From positions 251,680-315,679 of the forward strand of contig NZ_LMQS01000004.1 of assembly GCF_001424665.1 (NCBI RefSeq): 64,000 nucleotides of DNA. Direction: 5' to 3'. The translations under genes and the position numbers were made by a program. Source of the stretch: Methylophilus sp. Leaf416. Its GTDB lineage: Bacteria; Pseudomonadota; Gammaproteobacteria; Burkholderiales; Methylophilaceae. Positions 37,418-48,911 of the stretch are shown here, piece after piece. A model generated the notes under the pieces. It was not told where the DNA came from and searched no databases. It saw only the letters and a program-made list of their open reading frames with translations. Every line of letters begins with the position of its first letter. Position 1 is the stretch's first letter.

Positions 37418-37825
37418 ATGGACGTCTTATTGATAGGCGCAGTCGCTTGTACTACCGCTTTAATTTTATCCGCATGGTTGATGACTTTTGCACGCTGGTT
37501 TCCTATTCAGGGAATCGATGGCGGCTTTCTGGTCGATTACAAAACCATGATCCGTGCCCACGTGGATTACGCCTTGATGGCACTTTTCCAACTTGGCTTT
37601 TTTGCTGCATCCAAAACCGCTGGCATTGAATTACATCATTTTGCCTGTGTCTGCATGGCTATCGGCGGCTTTACCAACCCGACCATTTTCACCATTGCGG
37701 CATTTGATACCGATTTCTGGAGCAAAATGAAATGGAAGGTATTTTCTGCCATCAGTTTTATGCTGACCACCATCGGCTTTATGACGATTTGTTACCAGCT
37801 GATTTGTCACGTGCTGTGTCATTAA
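37418..37825 (+). CDS. Unknown four-helix inner-membrane protein
   Basis: 135-residue hydrophobic protein that I do not recognise. Four predicted helices lie at about residues 3-25, 48-65, 72-92 and 108-132. A conserved-looking polar patch in helix 2 (MIRAHVDYALMALFQLGFF) and His/Cys residues (ELHHFACVCMAIGG, CYQLICHVLCH) could bind a cofactor or metal. It forms a single-gene unit: a strong promoter with operator, an AGGAG sequence 8 bases before the ATG, and a terminator after the stop. Tight control suggests an inducible function. Confidence 0.75.
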   Translation: MDVLLIGAVACTTALILSAWLMTFARWFPIQGIDGGFLVDYKTMIRAHVDYALMALFQLGFFAASKTAGIELHHFACVCMAIGGFTNPTIFTIAAFDTDFWSKMKWKVFSAISFMLTTIGFMTICYQLICHVLCH

Positions 37826-37853
37826 CCACCTGAAAATCAGCACTGCCTGCCCC

Positions 37854-37880
37854 AGAAAAACCCTGCATCTGCGGGGTTTT
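37854..37880 (+). terminator. Terminator of the four-helix protein gene
   Basis: AAAACCCTGC-ATCT-GCGGGGTTTT stem with one mismatch, ending in TTTT, 29 bp after the stop. Confidence 0.75.
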
Positions 37881-38036
37881 CTGCTTTTCCGACACATGCA
37901 AAATACCGATGTATTTCAATCACCTAAATGGCGAAATAGCCTTTAAAAACAGCATTGTTCTCAATATTATTTATCGTATGCACAAGATAAAATATCGCTA
38001 GCACGATTAACATTTTTTATTGAGGGCAATCACCGC

Positions 38037-41000
38037 ATGGATTGGTACAGTATTTTCTTTTTCAGGGAAGGATCGCCCACCGCCCTGCTCTATGGAACTT
38101 ATAATCCATGGCTAGTGATACTATCCGCGCTGGTAGCCATCGGCACCTCGGTGCTGGCGCTACAGCTAACCCGCATTTCACAAAAACAAACTTCGCTGGT
38201 GTCACAGAAGTTTTCCATTATCGCCAGCTCAATCTCCCTTGGAGCAGGCATTTGGGCCATGCATTTTATCGGCATGCTGGCCTACGAAATCTGCACAAAA
38301 GTCACTTACAACCCGGAAGTCACCATGATTTCGATGATGCCCGGCATCCTGGCCTCTTATTACGCACTCAACCTGATGACAGAGAACCAGCTTGATTACA
38401 GTAAACTGATTAAAGGTGGGCTCTCAGTCGGCACCGGTATCGGTGCCATGCATTACACCGGCATGCTAGCCATGAAAATGGAGCCTGTGCTCAAATTTGA
38501 CCTGGCCTGGGTATTGATGTCTGTCGTTGTGGTGATCAGTCTGGCCACCCTTTCATTATGGACAGGTATTTTCCTCAACCAGACAGGCAAGCTGCCAGCC
38601 AAAGTCAGCATCTTGCTAGGCGGTGCGTTAATGGGCAGTGCCATCACCGCCATGCATTACACCGGCATGGCCTCTGCGCGCTTTATCGGGCAGGCACAAC
38701 CCGGTTTCAATCCTGAGGATAACCAATCCATTTCACTGGCACTAGGCATTACGCTGGTCACCATATTGATAGGCATCATTGCCGCGGCAATCAATGTGCT
38801 GATCAGTTACCGACAGGCCCTGGCGAGTGTTCAGGTCAGCGAAACCAGATTATCGACTATTTTGAATACTGCGGTGGATGGCATTGTGACTATCGACACC
38901 AGCGGTCAGATTATTTCCTGCAACGAAGCGGTGGAGCGGCTGTTTGGTTGGCAAAAATCCGACATTGAGGGCCAAAACATTTCGATGTTAATGCCCGAAC
39001 CCGACTTTAAAAATCGCTGGCGTTACTTTAAAACCAATGCTGCAAATGCGCAGGCGCTAGGCGAAGGCCACGATCTAGATGCCATCAAAAAAGATGGTAC
39101 GTTATTCCCCATTCGCCTGGCAATGGGCGAGGTCAAGCTGCCGAATGAAAGATTATTTGTTGGATTTATTACCGACCTCACGCAGCGTAAAACGATTGAA
39201 AAGGTGATCCGAGAAAAAGATCAGCAGATCCGCTCCATGATGAACAACATACCCGGCGTGACGTTCCGCTGCAATCTGGATGAGAACTGGAGTATGCGTC
39301 TGATCAGCGATGCTGCGCTGGAAATGACCGGCTGGGCAGTTGAAGACTTCCTGAATGGGTCAGTTAACTTTGCGCAATTGATTCATCCCGACGATGCCCA
39401 GCGGATCCAACCAATCGTGGAAGCAGCGGTTGGCAACCGTACCAACTATGCGATTGAATACAGGATTACTGACCGCAATGGTAATGAAAAGTGGATATCG
39501 GAGTTTGCCTCCGCCATTTACAGCAACGATGGTAGGGCCGAGGCACTTGACGGGGTTATGCTAGACGTGACCGAATCCAAACACAAAAATGCGGAGTTTG
39601 AAGGGATTGCCAATGCCATTAATAATTCCACCAGCATGGCCGAGTTCAGCATTGATGGTTTCGTGCTGAACGCCAATCGCAGCTTTCTGGACTTGCTCGG
39701 TTATGAGCTGGTTGAAATCCGCGGCCGCCATCATTCCATCCTTTGTCCACCGGACTTTGTCTCCACAGACCGCTATAAACAAAAGTGGATTTCGCTTAAA
39801 AAAGGTGAGTTTGTGCATGGCGAATTCTTGCGCTATGGCAAACATGGTAAGCAAATCTGGATTCATGCCTCCTATAGCCCGATACGCAATATAGATGGCA
39901 AGGTCATTAAAGTGGTGATGTTTATGATCGACATCAGTGAACGCAAACAGATGGAACAGGAAATGCTGCAGGCCAAGGATAAAGCTGAAGAGGCGGCCAA
40001 TGTAAAAAGCACTTTCCTGGCCAATATGAGTCATGAAATCCGCACACCGATGAACTCGATTATCGGTTTCAGTGAATTGCTGCTCGACACCGCCATGCAG
40101 CAGGAGCAACGCAATTACTTGTCGACCATCAGCCAGTCGGCCAAGTCCCTGCTGCATTTGCTGAATGACATTCTCGATAGCGCCAAGCTGGAAAAAGGCA
40201 TGCTGGAACTGGAAATACTGGATTTCTCCATGCGCGAACTGGTCGATAGCGTGATTTCATCTTTGTGGCTGCAAGCACGTAAAAAGCAGATCGAATTAAA
40301 GTTATCACTGGATCCGCAAGCCGCTGGTTATTACAAAGGTGCTGAACATCGCATCCGCCAGGTGTTAACCAATCTGCTCGGTAACGCGGTCAAGTTTACC
40401 GAATCCGGCTATGTCGAATTAAAAGTTTACCCCACGCCACATGGAGAAATACAGTTTGACCTGATAGATACTGGCATCGGCATTGATGCCGATCGTCTGG
40501 AAAGCATATTCGCGCCTTTTACCCAGGCGGATGCCACCATGAGCCGCCGTTTTGGCGGCACCGGACTAGGTACTACGATTAGTAAACAGCTGGTGGAACT
40601 GATGAATGGCCGTATCACTGCCGCCAGCACGCTGGGGCAAGGTAGTTGCTTTAGTGTCACCCTGCCTTTAGCAGAGGGCACGCGCAAAGAGAGCCCGATT
40701 GAGCTTAATCCCAGCCAGAATTTCCTGCCTTCACTGAATATTCTGGCAGCTGATGATATTGAACAAAATCGCAAACTGTTACATATCATGCTCGAGAAAC
40801 AGGGCCATAGAGTCACACTGGCCACCAACGGCCAAGAAGTCATAGACGCCCTGCAAACCCGGGCATTTGATATTATTTTGATGGATGTACAGATGCCGGT
40901 GGTCGATGGTTTAACCGCCAGCATTCGCATTCGCGAGATGGAACGCGAAGCAGGCTGGGATAGAACGCCGATTATCGCCTTGACGGCCAGCGTTCTGGAG

Positions 41001-41741
41001 CAGGACCGTTTAGCAGCCAAACAGGCCGATATGGATGGATTCAGTTCCAAACCTATTGAATTACCGTTATTGCTGGCCGAAATGGCGCGGGTGCTGCATG
41101 GCGTGACTGTCTCACCACCCGCGACTCACATTGCACAAACCATGACCCAGCAAGATATCGACCTCAACAAAGGCGTGATGTTGTGGGGCGACCTACAGAT
41201 TTATTTGCATGAGGTCGGCCAATATTTGCTGGAAACGCCAAGGCACATAGATAACTTAACCGACGCTATACAGGCGAATGACCTTGCAACATTAAAGCTC
41301 ATCGCACATGCCAATAAAGGCGTGAGCGCCAATCTTGCCCTACCGAAAATGCAGTCTATTTATCATGCACTGGAACATATCACAGAAGAAACCTGGCAAG
41401 AATCTGGGGCATTGATTGAGAAGTTGCAGACATTTGCCCAAGCATTGCAGCAAGCGTTTACTTCATTGCAAGACTTGCAACCAGCAATTGTTGGAAACCC
41501 CGCTGCCAGTGAAGACACGGATATAGACCAGATCATCAGCTGGTTGAAAGCACTACGCACGTTGGCTGCCATGGCAGAACTGGATGATGCGCTGGCAAAC
41601 AAACTGATGCGGCATGCCCCTGCCGACTGGCGCGAAGCAAGCAATGCCATTGTGCAATCTCTGAACGAGTTTGATTTTGAACAAGCAGTGATGCAGATCG
41701 ACCAACTACTGGAGACCCAGACACAAGGAATACCTTCATGA
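38037..41741 (+). CDS. MHYT-PAS-PAS-PAS hybrid sensor histidine kinase with REC and HPt
   Basis: 1234-residue hybrid sensor kinase. Domains in order: a seven-helix MHYT sensor (residues 20-260) with MHFIG at 75, MHYTG at 138 and MHYTG at 206, proposed to bind copper and sense oxygen, CO or NO; PAS at about 270-380, PAS/PAC at 395-515 and PAS at 520-640; HisKA with phospho-His666 (MSHEIRTPMNS); HATPase (N box Asn783, GGTGLGTTISK); REC with Asp950 (ILMDVQMPVVDG); and HPt with candidate His1091 (AHANKGVSANLAL). Its last four bases overlap the start of an HD-GYP response regulator, the probable phosphorelay target. Confidence 0.93.
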   Translation: MDWYSIFFFREGSPTALLYGTYNPWLVILSALVAIGTSVLALQLTRISQKQTSLVSQKFSIIASSISLGAGIWAMHFIGMLAYEICTKVTYNPEVTMISMMPGILASYYALNLMTENQLDYSKLIKGGLSVGTGIGAMHYTGMLAMKMEPVLKFDLAWVLMSVVVVISLATLSLWTGIFLNQTGKLPAKVSILLGGALMGSAITAMHYTGMASARFIGQAQPGFNPEDNQSISLALGITLVTILIGIIAAAINVLISYRQALASVQVSETRLSTILNTAVDGIVTIDTSGQIISCNEAVERLFGWQKSDIEGQNISMLMPEPDFKNRWRYFKTNAANAQALGEGHDLDAIKKDGTLFPIRLAMGEVKLPNERLFVGFITDLTQRKTIEKVIREKDQQIRSMMNNIPGVTFRCNLDENWSMRLISDAALEMTGWAVEDFLNGSVNFAQLIHPDDAQRIQPIVEAAVGNRTNYAIEYRITDRNGNEKWISEFASAIYSNDGRAEALDGVMLDVTESKHKNAEFEGIANAINNSTSMAEFSIDGFVLNANRSFLDLLGYELVEIRGRHHSILCPPDFVSTDRYKQKWISLKKGEFVHGEFLRYGKHGKQIWIHASYSPIRNIDGKVIKVVMFMIDISERKQMEQEMLQAKDKAEEAANVKSTFLANMSHEIRTPMNSIIGFSELLLDTAMQQEQRNYLSTISQSAKSLLHLLNDILDSAKLEKGMLELEILDFSMRELVDSVISSLWLQARKKQIELKLSLDPQAAGYYKGAEHRIRQVLTNLLGNAVKFTESGYVELKVYPTPHGEIQFDLIDTGIGIDADRLESIFAPFTQADATMSRRFGGTGLGTTISKQLVELMNGRITAASTLGQGSCFSVTLPLAEGTRKESPIELNPSQNFLPSLNILAADDIEQNRKLLHIMLEKQGHRVTLATNGQEVIDALQTRAFDIILMDVQMPVVDGLTASIRIREMEREAGWDRTPIIALTASVLEQDRLAAKQADMDGFSSKPIELPLLLAEMARVLHGVTVSPPATHIAQTMTQQDIDLNKGVMLWGDLQIYLHEVGQYLLETPRHIDNLTDAIQANDLATLKLIAHANKGVSANLALPKMQSIYHALEHITEETWQESGALIEKLQTFAQALQQAFTSLQDLQPAIVGNPAASEDTDIDQIISWLKALRTLAAMAELDDALANKLMRHAPADWREASNAIVQSLNEFDFEQAVMQIDQLLETQTQGIPS

Positions 41742-42733
41742 CGGATTATATTACCCAGCAACCGCGGATTCTGATTGTCGACGACGAACCGCTCAACCTG
41801 AAAGTACTCAAGCAAGTTTTGCAGGACGACTATCGCTTAAGCTTTGCCAAGAATGGTATGGATGCACTGGAGCTGGTGAAAAAAGAAAAGCCGCGGCTGA
41901 TTTTGCTCGACGTCATGATGCCTGGCATGACCGGTTTTGAAGTCTGCAAACAGTTGAAAGATGACCCTGACACCCAGACCATCCCGGTGATTTTTGTCAC
42001 CGCGCTGGCGGATGAAACCGATGAGTCACAAGGATTTAAAGCCGGTGGCGTTGATTATATTAACAAGCCGATTTCACCTGCTATTGTGCGGGCGCGTGTC
42101 AAAACCCATTTGTCACTGATTCATATCGACGAGTTGAAAAGCACGCACCTGGAACTGATCCAACGCCTGGGACGTGCAGCAGAATTCAAGGACAATGAAA
42201 CCGGTATGCATGTGATCCGCATGAGCCATGTCTCTGGCCGGATAGCCCTGGAAATGGGCATGGATGCGGGCTTTGCCGAACAACTGGTACATGCAGCGCC
42301 TATGCATGACATCGGCAAAATTGGTATCCCCGACCAGGTACTACTTAAACCCGGCAAACTGGATGAGGAGGAACTGGCCACCATGCGTACCCATCCTCAA
42401 CTGGGGGCAGATATCCTGGATAAATCCACTTCACCGCTGATCAAACTGGCCTATACCGTCGCCTTGTATCACCATGAAAAATGGGATGGCACCGGCTACC
42501 CATATGGTTTAAAAGGGGAAGAGATTCCGATTGAAGCCCGCATTGTGGCCATCGCCGATGTGTTTGATGCGCTCCTGAGCAAACGCCCTTACAAAGAGGC
42601 CTGGCCAATTGATAAGGTAGTAGAAGAAATCAAATCACAAAGCAACCGACACTTTGACCCGGCGGTGGTAGAAGCCCTGCTGAACTGTTTACCAGATTTG
42701 ATCGCCATTAACGCAAAATGGCGCGAAGAGTAA
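41738..42733 (+). CDS. HD-GYP response regulator (cyclic-di-GMP phosphodiesterase)
   Basis: 331-residue two-domain protein. An N-terminal REC domain has Asp58 (LILLDVMMPGMTGFEV) and the acidic pair VDDEP. The C-terminal HD-GYP domain has HD at 190-191 (MHDIGKIGIPDQVLLKPGKL), YHHEKWDGTGYPYGLKGEEIP (GYP at 253-255) and ADVFDAL. All core residues are present, so it should hydrolyse cyclic di-GMP. ATGA overlap with the hybrid kinase shows coupled translation. An inverted repeat ACGCCATCT/AGATGGCGT (42739-42789) lies after the stop. Confidence 0.94.
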   Translation: MTDYITQQPRILIVDDEPLNLKVLKQVLQDDYRLSFAKNGMDALELVKKEKPRLILLDVMMPGMTGFEVCKQLKDDPDTQTIPVIFVTALADETDESQGFKAGGVDYINKPISPAIVRARVKTHLSLIHIDELKSTHLELIQRLGRAAEFKDNETGMHVIRMSHVSGRIALEMGMDAGFAEQLVHAAPMHDIGKIGIPDQVLLKPGKLDEEELATMRTHPQLGADILDKSTSPLIKLAYTVALYHHEKWDGTGYPYGLKGEEIPIEARIVAIADVFDALLSKRPYKEAWPIDKVVEEIKSQSNRHFDPAVVEALLNCLPDLIAINAKWREE

Positions 42734-42804
42734 TCTTCACGCCATCTTTTTCCTGTTAAACCTCAACCCTCTCGCCAATCAGATGGCGTTAGGAAAGATG
42801 GTCA

Positions 42805-44250
42805 TTAACCCAGTTTGCTTTTCAGCAACTCATTGACCTGTGCCGGGTTGGCCTTGCCTTTAGATGCTTTCATGCACTGACCCACCAGCGCATTAAAGGC
42901 TTTTTCTTTACCGGCTTTGTATTCTTCGACCATGGCCTGGTTTGCCGCCAGCACGTCATTAATAATCGCTTCAATCGCGCCGGTGTCTGAAACTTGTTTG
43001 AGGCCTTTGGCTTCGATAATGGCATCCACCTCGCCTTCACCTGCCCATAATCCCTCAAACACCTGTTTAGCAGCATTGTTAGAAATAGTGTTGTCAGCAA
43101 TCCGCTTGAGTAATGCTGCGAGCTGGCCAGCGGAAACCGGACTCTCGGCAACCGTTTTTTCTTCCGCATTGAGTTTGGCCGATAGTGCGCCCATCACCCA
43201 GTTAGCAGCCTGTTTGGCGTCGCCACCCGCATTCACTACAGCAACGAAATAATCAGCCACTGCACGTGAACTGGTCAGGTTACTGGCATCATAACCGGAG
43301 AGTTGGTACTCACTGGTAAAACGCGCTTGTAACGCTTGCGGCAATTCCGGCATATCTGCTCTGACGCGTGTTTTATCAGCTTCTGTCACTTCCAGCGGCA
43401 GCAAATCGGGGTCCGGGAAATAACGGTAATCGTTGGCTTCTTCCTTGGAACGCATGGCGCGGGTTTCGCCGGTGTCCGGGTTAAACAGGATAGTGGCTTG
43501 TTGAATGGTACCGCCATCTTCCAGTGTTTCGATCTGCCACTGGGTTTCGTACTCAATCGCCTGCAACATGAATTTGAACGAGTTGAGGTTCTTGATTTCG
43601 CGGCGGGTGCCCAGTTTTTCTGTACCTTTTGGACGCACTGACACGTTAACGTCGCAACGGAACGAACCTTCCTGCATGTTACCGTCGCAAATGCCTATCC
43701 ATTGCACCAGTTCGTGCAGTTTTTTTGCATAGGCAACCGCTTCCGCCGCACTGCGCATATCCGGTTCCGTCACGATTTCCAGCAATGGCGTACCCGCGCG
43801 GTTTAAATCGATACCGGACATACCTTCAACCGCATCGTGCACGGATTTACCGGCATCTTCTTCCAGATGCGCACGGGTGATGTTGATGACTTTTTCGTAA
43901 GCTTCAGTATTTTTACCTGCAGGCACCTGGATAGTGATTTTGCCTTTGCCAACCACCGGCAATTCGAACTGGCTGATCTGGTAGCCTTTAGGCAAATCCG
44001 GGTAAAAGTAATTCTTGCGAGCGAAAATGCTGCGGGGCGCAATGTCGGCATCGATAGCCAGGCCAAACTTGATCGCGCATTCCACGGACTGTTTATTGAG
44101 GACCGGCAACACACCCGGCAACGCAATACTCACTTCACAAGCTTGCGTGTTTGGCTCAGCACCATACGTGGTCGAAGCGCCACTGAATTGTTTGGACTTG
44201 GTTTGTAACTGCACATGGGTTTCCAACCCGATCACGACTTCCCACTGCAT
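42805..44250 (-). CDS. gatB: Asp/Glu-tRNA amidotransferase subunit B
   Basis: 481-residue subunit that activates misacylated Glu-tRNA(Gln) or Asp-tRNA(Asn). It begins [20 protein letters not shown]. Family marks include [70 protein letters not shown] and a C-terminal YqeY-like tail ([21 protein letters not shown]). It starts one base after the gatA stop, in the order gatC-gatA-gatB. Confidence 0.97.
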   Translation of the reverse strand: MQWEVVIGLETHVQLQTKSKQFSGASTTYGAEPNTQACEVSIALPGVLPVLNKQSVECAIKFGLAIDADIAPRSIFARKNYFYPDLPKGYQISQFELPVVGKGKITIQVPAGKNTEAYEKVINITRAHLEEDAGKSVHDAVEGMSGIDLNRAGTPLLEIVTEPDMRSAAEAVAYAKKLHELVQWIGICDGNMQEGSFRCDVNVSVRPKGTEKLGTRREIKNLNSFKFMLQAIEYETQWQIETLEDGGTIQQATILFNPDTGETRAMRSKEEANDYRYFPDPDLLPLEVTEADKTRVRADMPELPQALQARFTSEYQLSGYDASNLTSSRAVADYFVAVVNAGGDAKQAANWVMGALSAKLNAEEKTVAESPVSAGQLAALLKRIADNTISNNAAKQVFEGLWAGEGEVDAIIEAKGLKQVSDTGAIEAIINDVLAANQAMVEEYKAGKEKAFNALVGQCMKASKGKANPAQVNELLKSKLG

Positions 44251-45744
44251 TTAGATGTTCTCCAATGCTACTGGCATTTGGGTATGCCAGTCTGTTACTT
44301 GTTGATAGGCGTGGCCGACATCCAGCATTCGCGCTTCATCAAAATAATTACCGATAATCTGCAAGCCGACTGGCAGCGGTTTACCATCGCCATTTTGGGC
44401 AAAGCCGGCAGGAATACTCATGCCAGGCAAACCGGCCAGGTTGACGGCAATGGTATACAAATCTTCGAGGTACATAGCGACCGGGTCGCTGGTCTTCTCC
44501 CCGGCCTTAAAGGCTGTCGAAGGGGCAGCGGGCCCCATGATCACATCACAGTGCTTGAATGCTTCCACAAAATCCTGCGCAATCAGGCGGCGGATTTGCT
44601 GGGCTTTCAGGTAGTAGGCATCGTAGTAACCGGCGCTCAATACATAGGTACCAATCAGGATACGGCGCTTAACCTCGGCACCAAAGCCTTCGGCGCGCGA
44701 CTTCATGTACATTTCCTGCAGGTCATTGTATTCGGCAGCGCGGTGACCGTAACGCACACCGTCATAGCGAGACAAATTGCTGGAAGCTTCTGCAGGCGCC
44801 AGCACGTAGTACACCGGGATAGACAGGTTGTTATTCGGCAGGCTGATATCCACGATTTCAGCGCCCAGTTTTTTGTATTCGGCAATCGCCGTTTCAATCA
44901 CTTTGGCAACATCAGCACTCAGGCCTTCGGCAAAGTACTCTTTTGGCAGGCCGATACGCAGGCCTTTTAACGGTTGCTCGCCATGCATGTGGGCGAGGCC
45001 ACGCGTGTAATCTTCTTTTTCGCGGTTGACGCTGGTGGAGTCACGTTCGTCGAAACCAGCCATCACATTGAGCATTAGGGCACAGTCTTCAGCCGACTTA
45101 GCCATCGGACCTGCCTGGTCTAATGACGAAGCAAACGCGATCATGCCATAGCGGGAGACTAAGCCATAAGTAGGCTTCAAACCAGTGAAGCCACACAGGG
45201 AGGCGGGTTGACGGATGGAACCACCGGTGTCAGTACCAGTCGCTGCTGCGCACAAGCGCGCCGCGACAGCAGCTGCGGAACCGCCCGAGCTACCACCAGG
45301 TACGCGGTCAAAGTCCCAGGGGTTTTTCACGCCACCAAAGTAACTGGTCTCGTTGGAGGAGCCCATGGCGAATTCGTCCATATTGGTTTTGCCAAGGTTC
45401 ACGGCGCCGGCAGCATCAAACTGGCTGATCACATGTGCGTCATAAGGCGCAATAAAGGTTTCCAGCATTTTCGAGCTGCAAGTGGTGCGCCAGCCTTTGG
45501 CACAAAAAATGTCTTTTTGGGCGAGCGGAATACCCGTCAGCGGCCCGAAGTCACCGGCAGCAATACGCGCATCAGCGGCCTTGGCCTGGGTTATGGTTTT
45601 TTCTTCATCCAGCGTGATAAAAGCATTGATGGTCGGATTGAGTTGCGTCACGCGCTGCAAGTAGGCTTGCGTGAGCTCGACACTGGAAATTTGCTTGCTG
45701 GCCAACTGTTGGCCCAGCTGTTTAAGGCTACTGTTAATCATCAT
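44251..45744 (-). CDS. gatA: Asp/Glu-tRNA amidotransferase subunit A
   Basis: 497-residue glutaminase and transamidase subunit of the amidase signature family. The catalytic triad Lys77 (PLAQKDIF), Ser152 ([14 protein letters not shown]) and nucleophile Ser176 ([11 protein letters not shown]) has the family spacing. It releases ammonia from glutamine and passes it to GatB. It lies 56 bp after gatC. Confidence 0.97.
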   Translation of the reverse strand: MMINSSLKQLGQQLASKQISSVELTQAYLQRVTQLNPTINAFITLDEEKTITQAKAADARIAAGDFGPLTGIPLAQKDIFCAKGWRTTCSSKMLETFIAPYDAHVISQFDAAGAVNLGKTNMDEFAMGSSNETSYFGGVKNPWDFDRVPGGSSGGSAAAVAARLCAAATGTDTGGSIRQPASLCGFTGLKPTYGLVSRYGMIAFASSLDQAGPMAKSAEDCALMLNVMAGFDERDSTSVNREKEDYTRGLAHMHGEQPLKGLRIGLPKEYFAEGLSADVAKVIETAIAEYKKLGAEIVDISLPNNNLSIPVYYVLAPAEASSNLSRYDGVRYGHRAAEYNDLQEMYMKSRAEGFGAEVKRRILIGTYVLSAGYYDAYYLKAQQIRRLIAQDFVEAFKHCDVIMGPAAPSTAFKAGEKTSDPVAMYLEDLYTIAVNLAGLPGMSIPAGFAQNGDGKPLPVGLQIIGNYFDEARMLDVGHAYQQVTDWHTQMPVALENI

Positions 45745-45800
45745 TAAAACCGTAAAGGAGGTGGCGACTTAATTATTTGATCACTGCGTTTGATCAATGT

Positions 45801-46088
45801 TTATTCAATGACCTTGGGCACGAGATATAACCCATCTTGCGTGGCAGGGGCAATTGACTGGAACAGTTCGCGCTGATTGGTTTGGGTGACCACGTCTTCA
45901 CGCAAGCGCTGCGTGACATCCTGTGAGTGCGACATAGGCGCAATTCCGGCGGTATCTACTGCTTGCATTTGCTCGATCAGCCCTAAAATGCCGGAAAGTT
46001 TATTTAAAGTTTCTTGCGCTTCAGTGTCACTGACTTCGATGCGAGCCAGATGCGCTATACGTTTAATGTCTTCAAGATTGAGTGCCAT
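45801..46088 (-). CDS. gatC: Asp/Glu-tRNA amidotransferase subunit C
   Basis: 95-residue small subunit that clamps GatA to GatB. Typical start [21 protein letters not shown] and C-terminal [16 protein letters not shown]. First gene of gatCAB. A good -10 (TATAAT, minus strand, 46147-46152, preceded by an AAGG extension) lies in the divergent gap to mreB. Confidence 0.95.
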   Translation of the reverse strand: MALNLEDIKRIAHLARIEVSDTEAQETLNKLSGILGLIEQMQAVDTAGIAPMSHSQDVTQRLREDVVTQTNQRELFQSIAPATQDGLYLVPKVIE

Positions 46089-46209
46089 AGAGGATAAGTC
46101 TTCAAGAATTCGAAATCACATCTTAATTTCATGTGCGTTTTGCGCTATTATACCTTGATTTCAAGCCACACTCGGCTGGCGCTTCAAAAGTCGGAATTTT
46201 ACAGGATAA

Positions 46210-47256
<1,047 letters not shown>

Positions 47257-47285
47257 TGTAAGGCCCGGCTGGCGATACCCTCATT

Positions 47286-48434
47286 ATGCTCAAAGGCATA
47301 CACCAACAGCTTGATCCGCACGAATCCCCGGCCTTTTTTATCCAGGGGCCGCGGCCTTTTTCACGCCTGATGTTTTTTTGCGCATTGTCTCTGGTCATGA
47401 TGGCCATCGATGCACGTTTTGACTATTTGAGCCAGGTGCGGCAATGGTTTAGCGCCGCCCTGCATCCGCTGGAAATTGTCGCCAGCGCCCCGAATGAGTG
47501 GGGTCGCAACATTAATACCTACTTTACCTCGCATAACCAATTGATCCAGGAAAACTTCAAGCTCAAGCAACAAGGTTTGATTGATAACGCAGCGCTACAG
47601 CGCCTGGCGACCGTGGATGCAGAAAATGTGCACTTACGCACACTGCTGTCAGGTGATGCGCCTATCATCCCTAAAGCGACACTGGGTGAAGTGATGCATA
47701 TGGGACGCGACCCGTTCAGCAATATCATCACACTCAACCGTGGCAGCCGTCACGACATCACACCTGGACAAGCAGTGGTGGACGAGCAAGGCGTGGTTGG
47801 CCAGATCACCCGGGTTTACCCGTTCACCAGTGAAGTCACGCTGATTACCGATAAAAAACTGTCCATCCCTATACAGATTGAACGCAATCAATTGCGCGCG
47901 ATTGCTTTCGGCGAAGGCAAGCGCAACACGCTGGATATCCCTTACCTGCCAACCAGCGTGGATATTAAAGTCGGCGATAAACTGGTCACCTCAGGCATTG
48001 ATGGTGTATATCCAGCCGGCTTGGCCGTGGCGGTAGTGACACAGATTAAACAAAGCCAGGATTCACCGTTTGCCAAAATCGTCAGCCGCCCGATTGCCGG
48101 CGTCAACAACCATAAACATGTGCTGATTCTGAAAATCCCTGAGTCACCGGCAATTAATCCGGTGACAGACAACAAGCCGGTATTGCCGCGCAATAATGCG
48201 CAACATCTCGATCAATCGGTGGTCGATGTACTGCAAAAAAATAATGCGGCGGTAGATCCGCATCCAGTCACCGAACTGCCTAGTTTGGACTCCACAGACA
48301 CTGACCCCGCTGCCGTGAATGCGATAACGCCGCCAGCCAGCACGCAGACAAATAATGGCAGCACTAATACTGCCACGCCTAACAGCACATCACCACCTAA
48401 CAGCCAAGCGCCAACTGCACCGGAGCGTCCATGA
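47286..48434 (+). CDS. mreC: Rod-shape determining protein MreC
   Basis: 382-residue protein with one N-terminal membrane helix (LMFFCALSLVMMAIDARF), a coiled coil (LIQENFKLKQQGLIDNAALQRL) and the periplasmic beta domains (VVDEQGVVGQITRVYPFTSEVTLITD). A C-terminal tail of about 90 residues, rich in Pro, Thr, Asn and Ser, is longer than usual and probably disordered. It bridges MreB/MreD and PBP2. Overlaps mreD by 4 bp. Confidence 0.95.
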   Translation: MLKGIHQQLDPHESPAFFIQGPRPFSRLMFFCALSLVMMAIDARFDYLSQVRQWFSAALHPLEIVASAPNEWGRNINTYFTSHNQLIQENFKLKQQGLIDNAALQRLATVDAENVHLRTLLSGDAPIIPKATLGEVMHMGRDPFSNIITLNRGSRHDITPGQAVVDEQGVVGQITRVYPFTSEVTLITDKKLSIPIQIERNQLRAIAFGEGKRNTLDIPYLPTSVDIKVGDKLVTSGIDGVYPAGLAVAVVTQIKQSQDSPFAKIVSRPIAGVNNHKHVLILKIPESPAINPVTDNKPVLPRNNAQHLDQSVVDVLQKNNAAVDPHPVTELPSLDSTDTDPAAVNAITPPASTQTNNGSTNTATPNSTSPPNSQAPTAPERP

Positions 48435-48907
48435 AACCGGTAAAATTCAGCACCTTCTTTTTTACCTTGCTGGTTGGCTTGGTGTTCCAGTTATATCCAT
48501 GGTCAAACTCCGGAGTGATTATCCGCCCTGACTTCCTGCTGGTGATTGCGCTTTACTGGCTGCTGCAGGCGCCCTATCACTGCAATATCGGCTGGGTATG
48601 GTTTGCAGGGTTACTGGTAGACCTGGCTACCGGCAGCCTGCTCGGCCAGCACGCACTGACATTTTCGATTACTGCTTTTCTTGGTTTGATTTACCAACGC
48701 CGCCTGGTGCTGTTCAACCGCTGGCAGTTGCATCTATACCTGATCTTCCTGTTCGGCATGCAACGCATATTGATTATGCTGCTGAAGCTTTTTGCCGGTA
48801 GCGAGATGCCTGACTGGACCTATGGCTTGCCGATCATTTCCGACCTGATCCTCTGGCAAATCATGATTGTGTGGTTTGGCGAATTATCGCGCCCGAAAAA
48901 GTTATAA
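48431..48907 (+). CDS. mreD: Rod-shape determining protein MreD
   Basis: 158-residue inner-membrane protein with about five helices (FFFTLLVGLVFQLYPW; FLLVIALYWLLQAPY; AFLGLIYQRRLVLF), the normal size for the family. ATGA overlap with mreC. Works with MreC to position PBP2 and RodA. Confidence 0.92.
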   Translation: MKPVKFSTFFFTLLVGLVFQLYPWSNSGVIIRPDFLLVIALYWLLQAPYHCNIGWVWFAGLLVDLATGSLLGQHALTFSITAFLGLIYQRRLVLFNRWQLHLYLIFLFGMQRILIMLLKLFAGSEMPDWTYGLPIISDLILWQIMIVWFGELSRPKKL

Positions 48908-48911
48908 GCGC

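Noticed and set aside
39561-40157. 198-codon antisense frame across the hybrid kinase
   Set aside because: It is a shadow of the PAS/HisKA coding strand, rich in His, Phe and Gly as expected from an antisense reading, with no start signals of its own.
42739-42799. Inverted repeats between the HD-GYP gene and gatB as a terminator
   Set aside because: ACGCCATCT/AGATGGCGT pairs over a 33-nt loop and competing pairings exist; no T-run follows on either strand, so I do not list it as a terminator.
44215-44970. 251-codon plus-strand frame over gatA
   Set aside because: Antisense shadow of gatA, whose catalytic motifs are complete; no promoter, ribosome binding site or recognisable family for the antisense frame.
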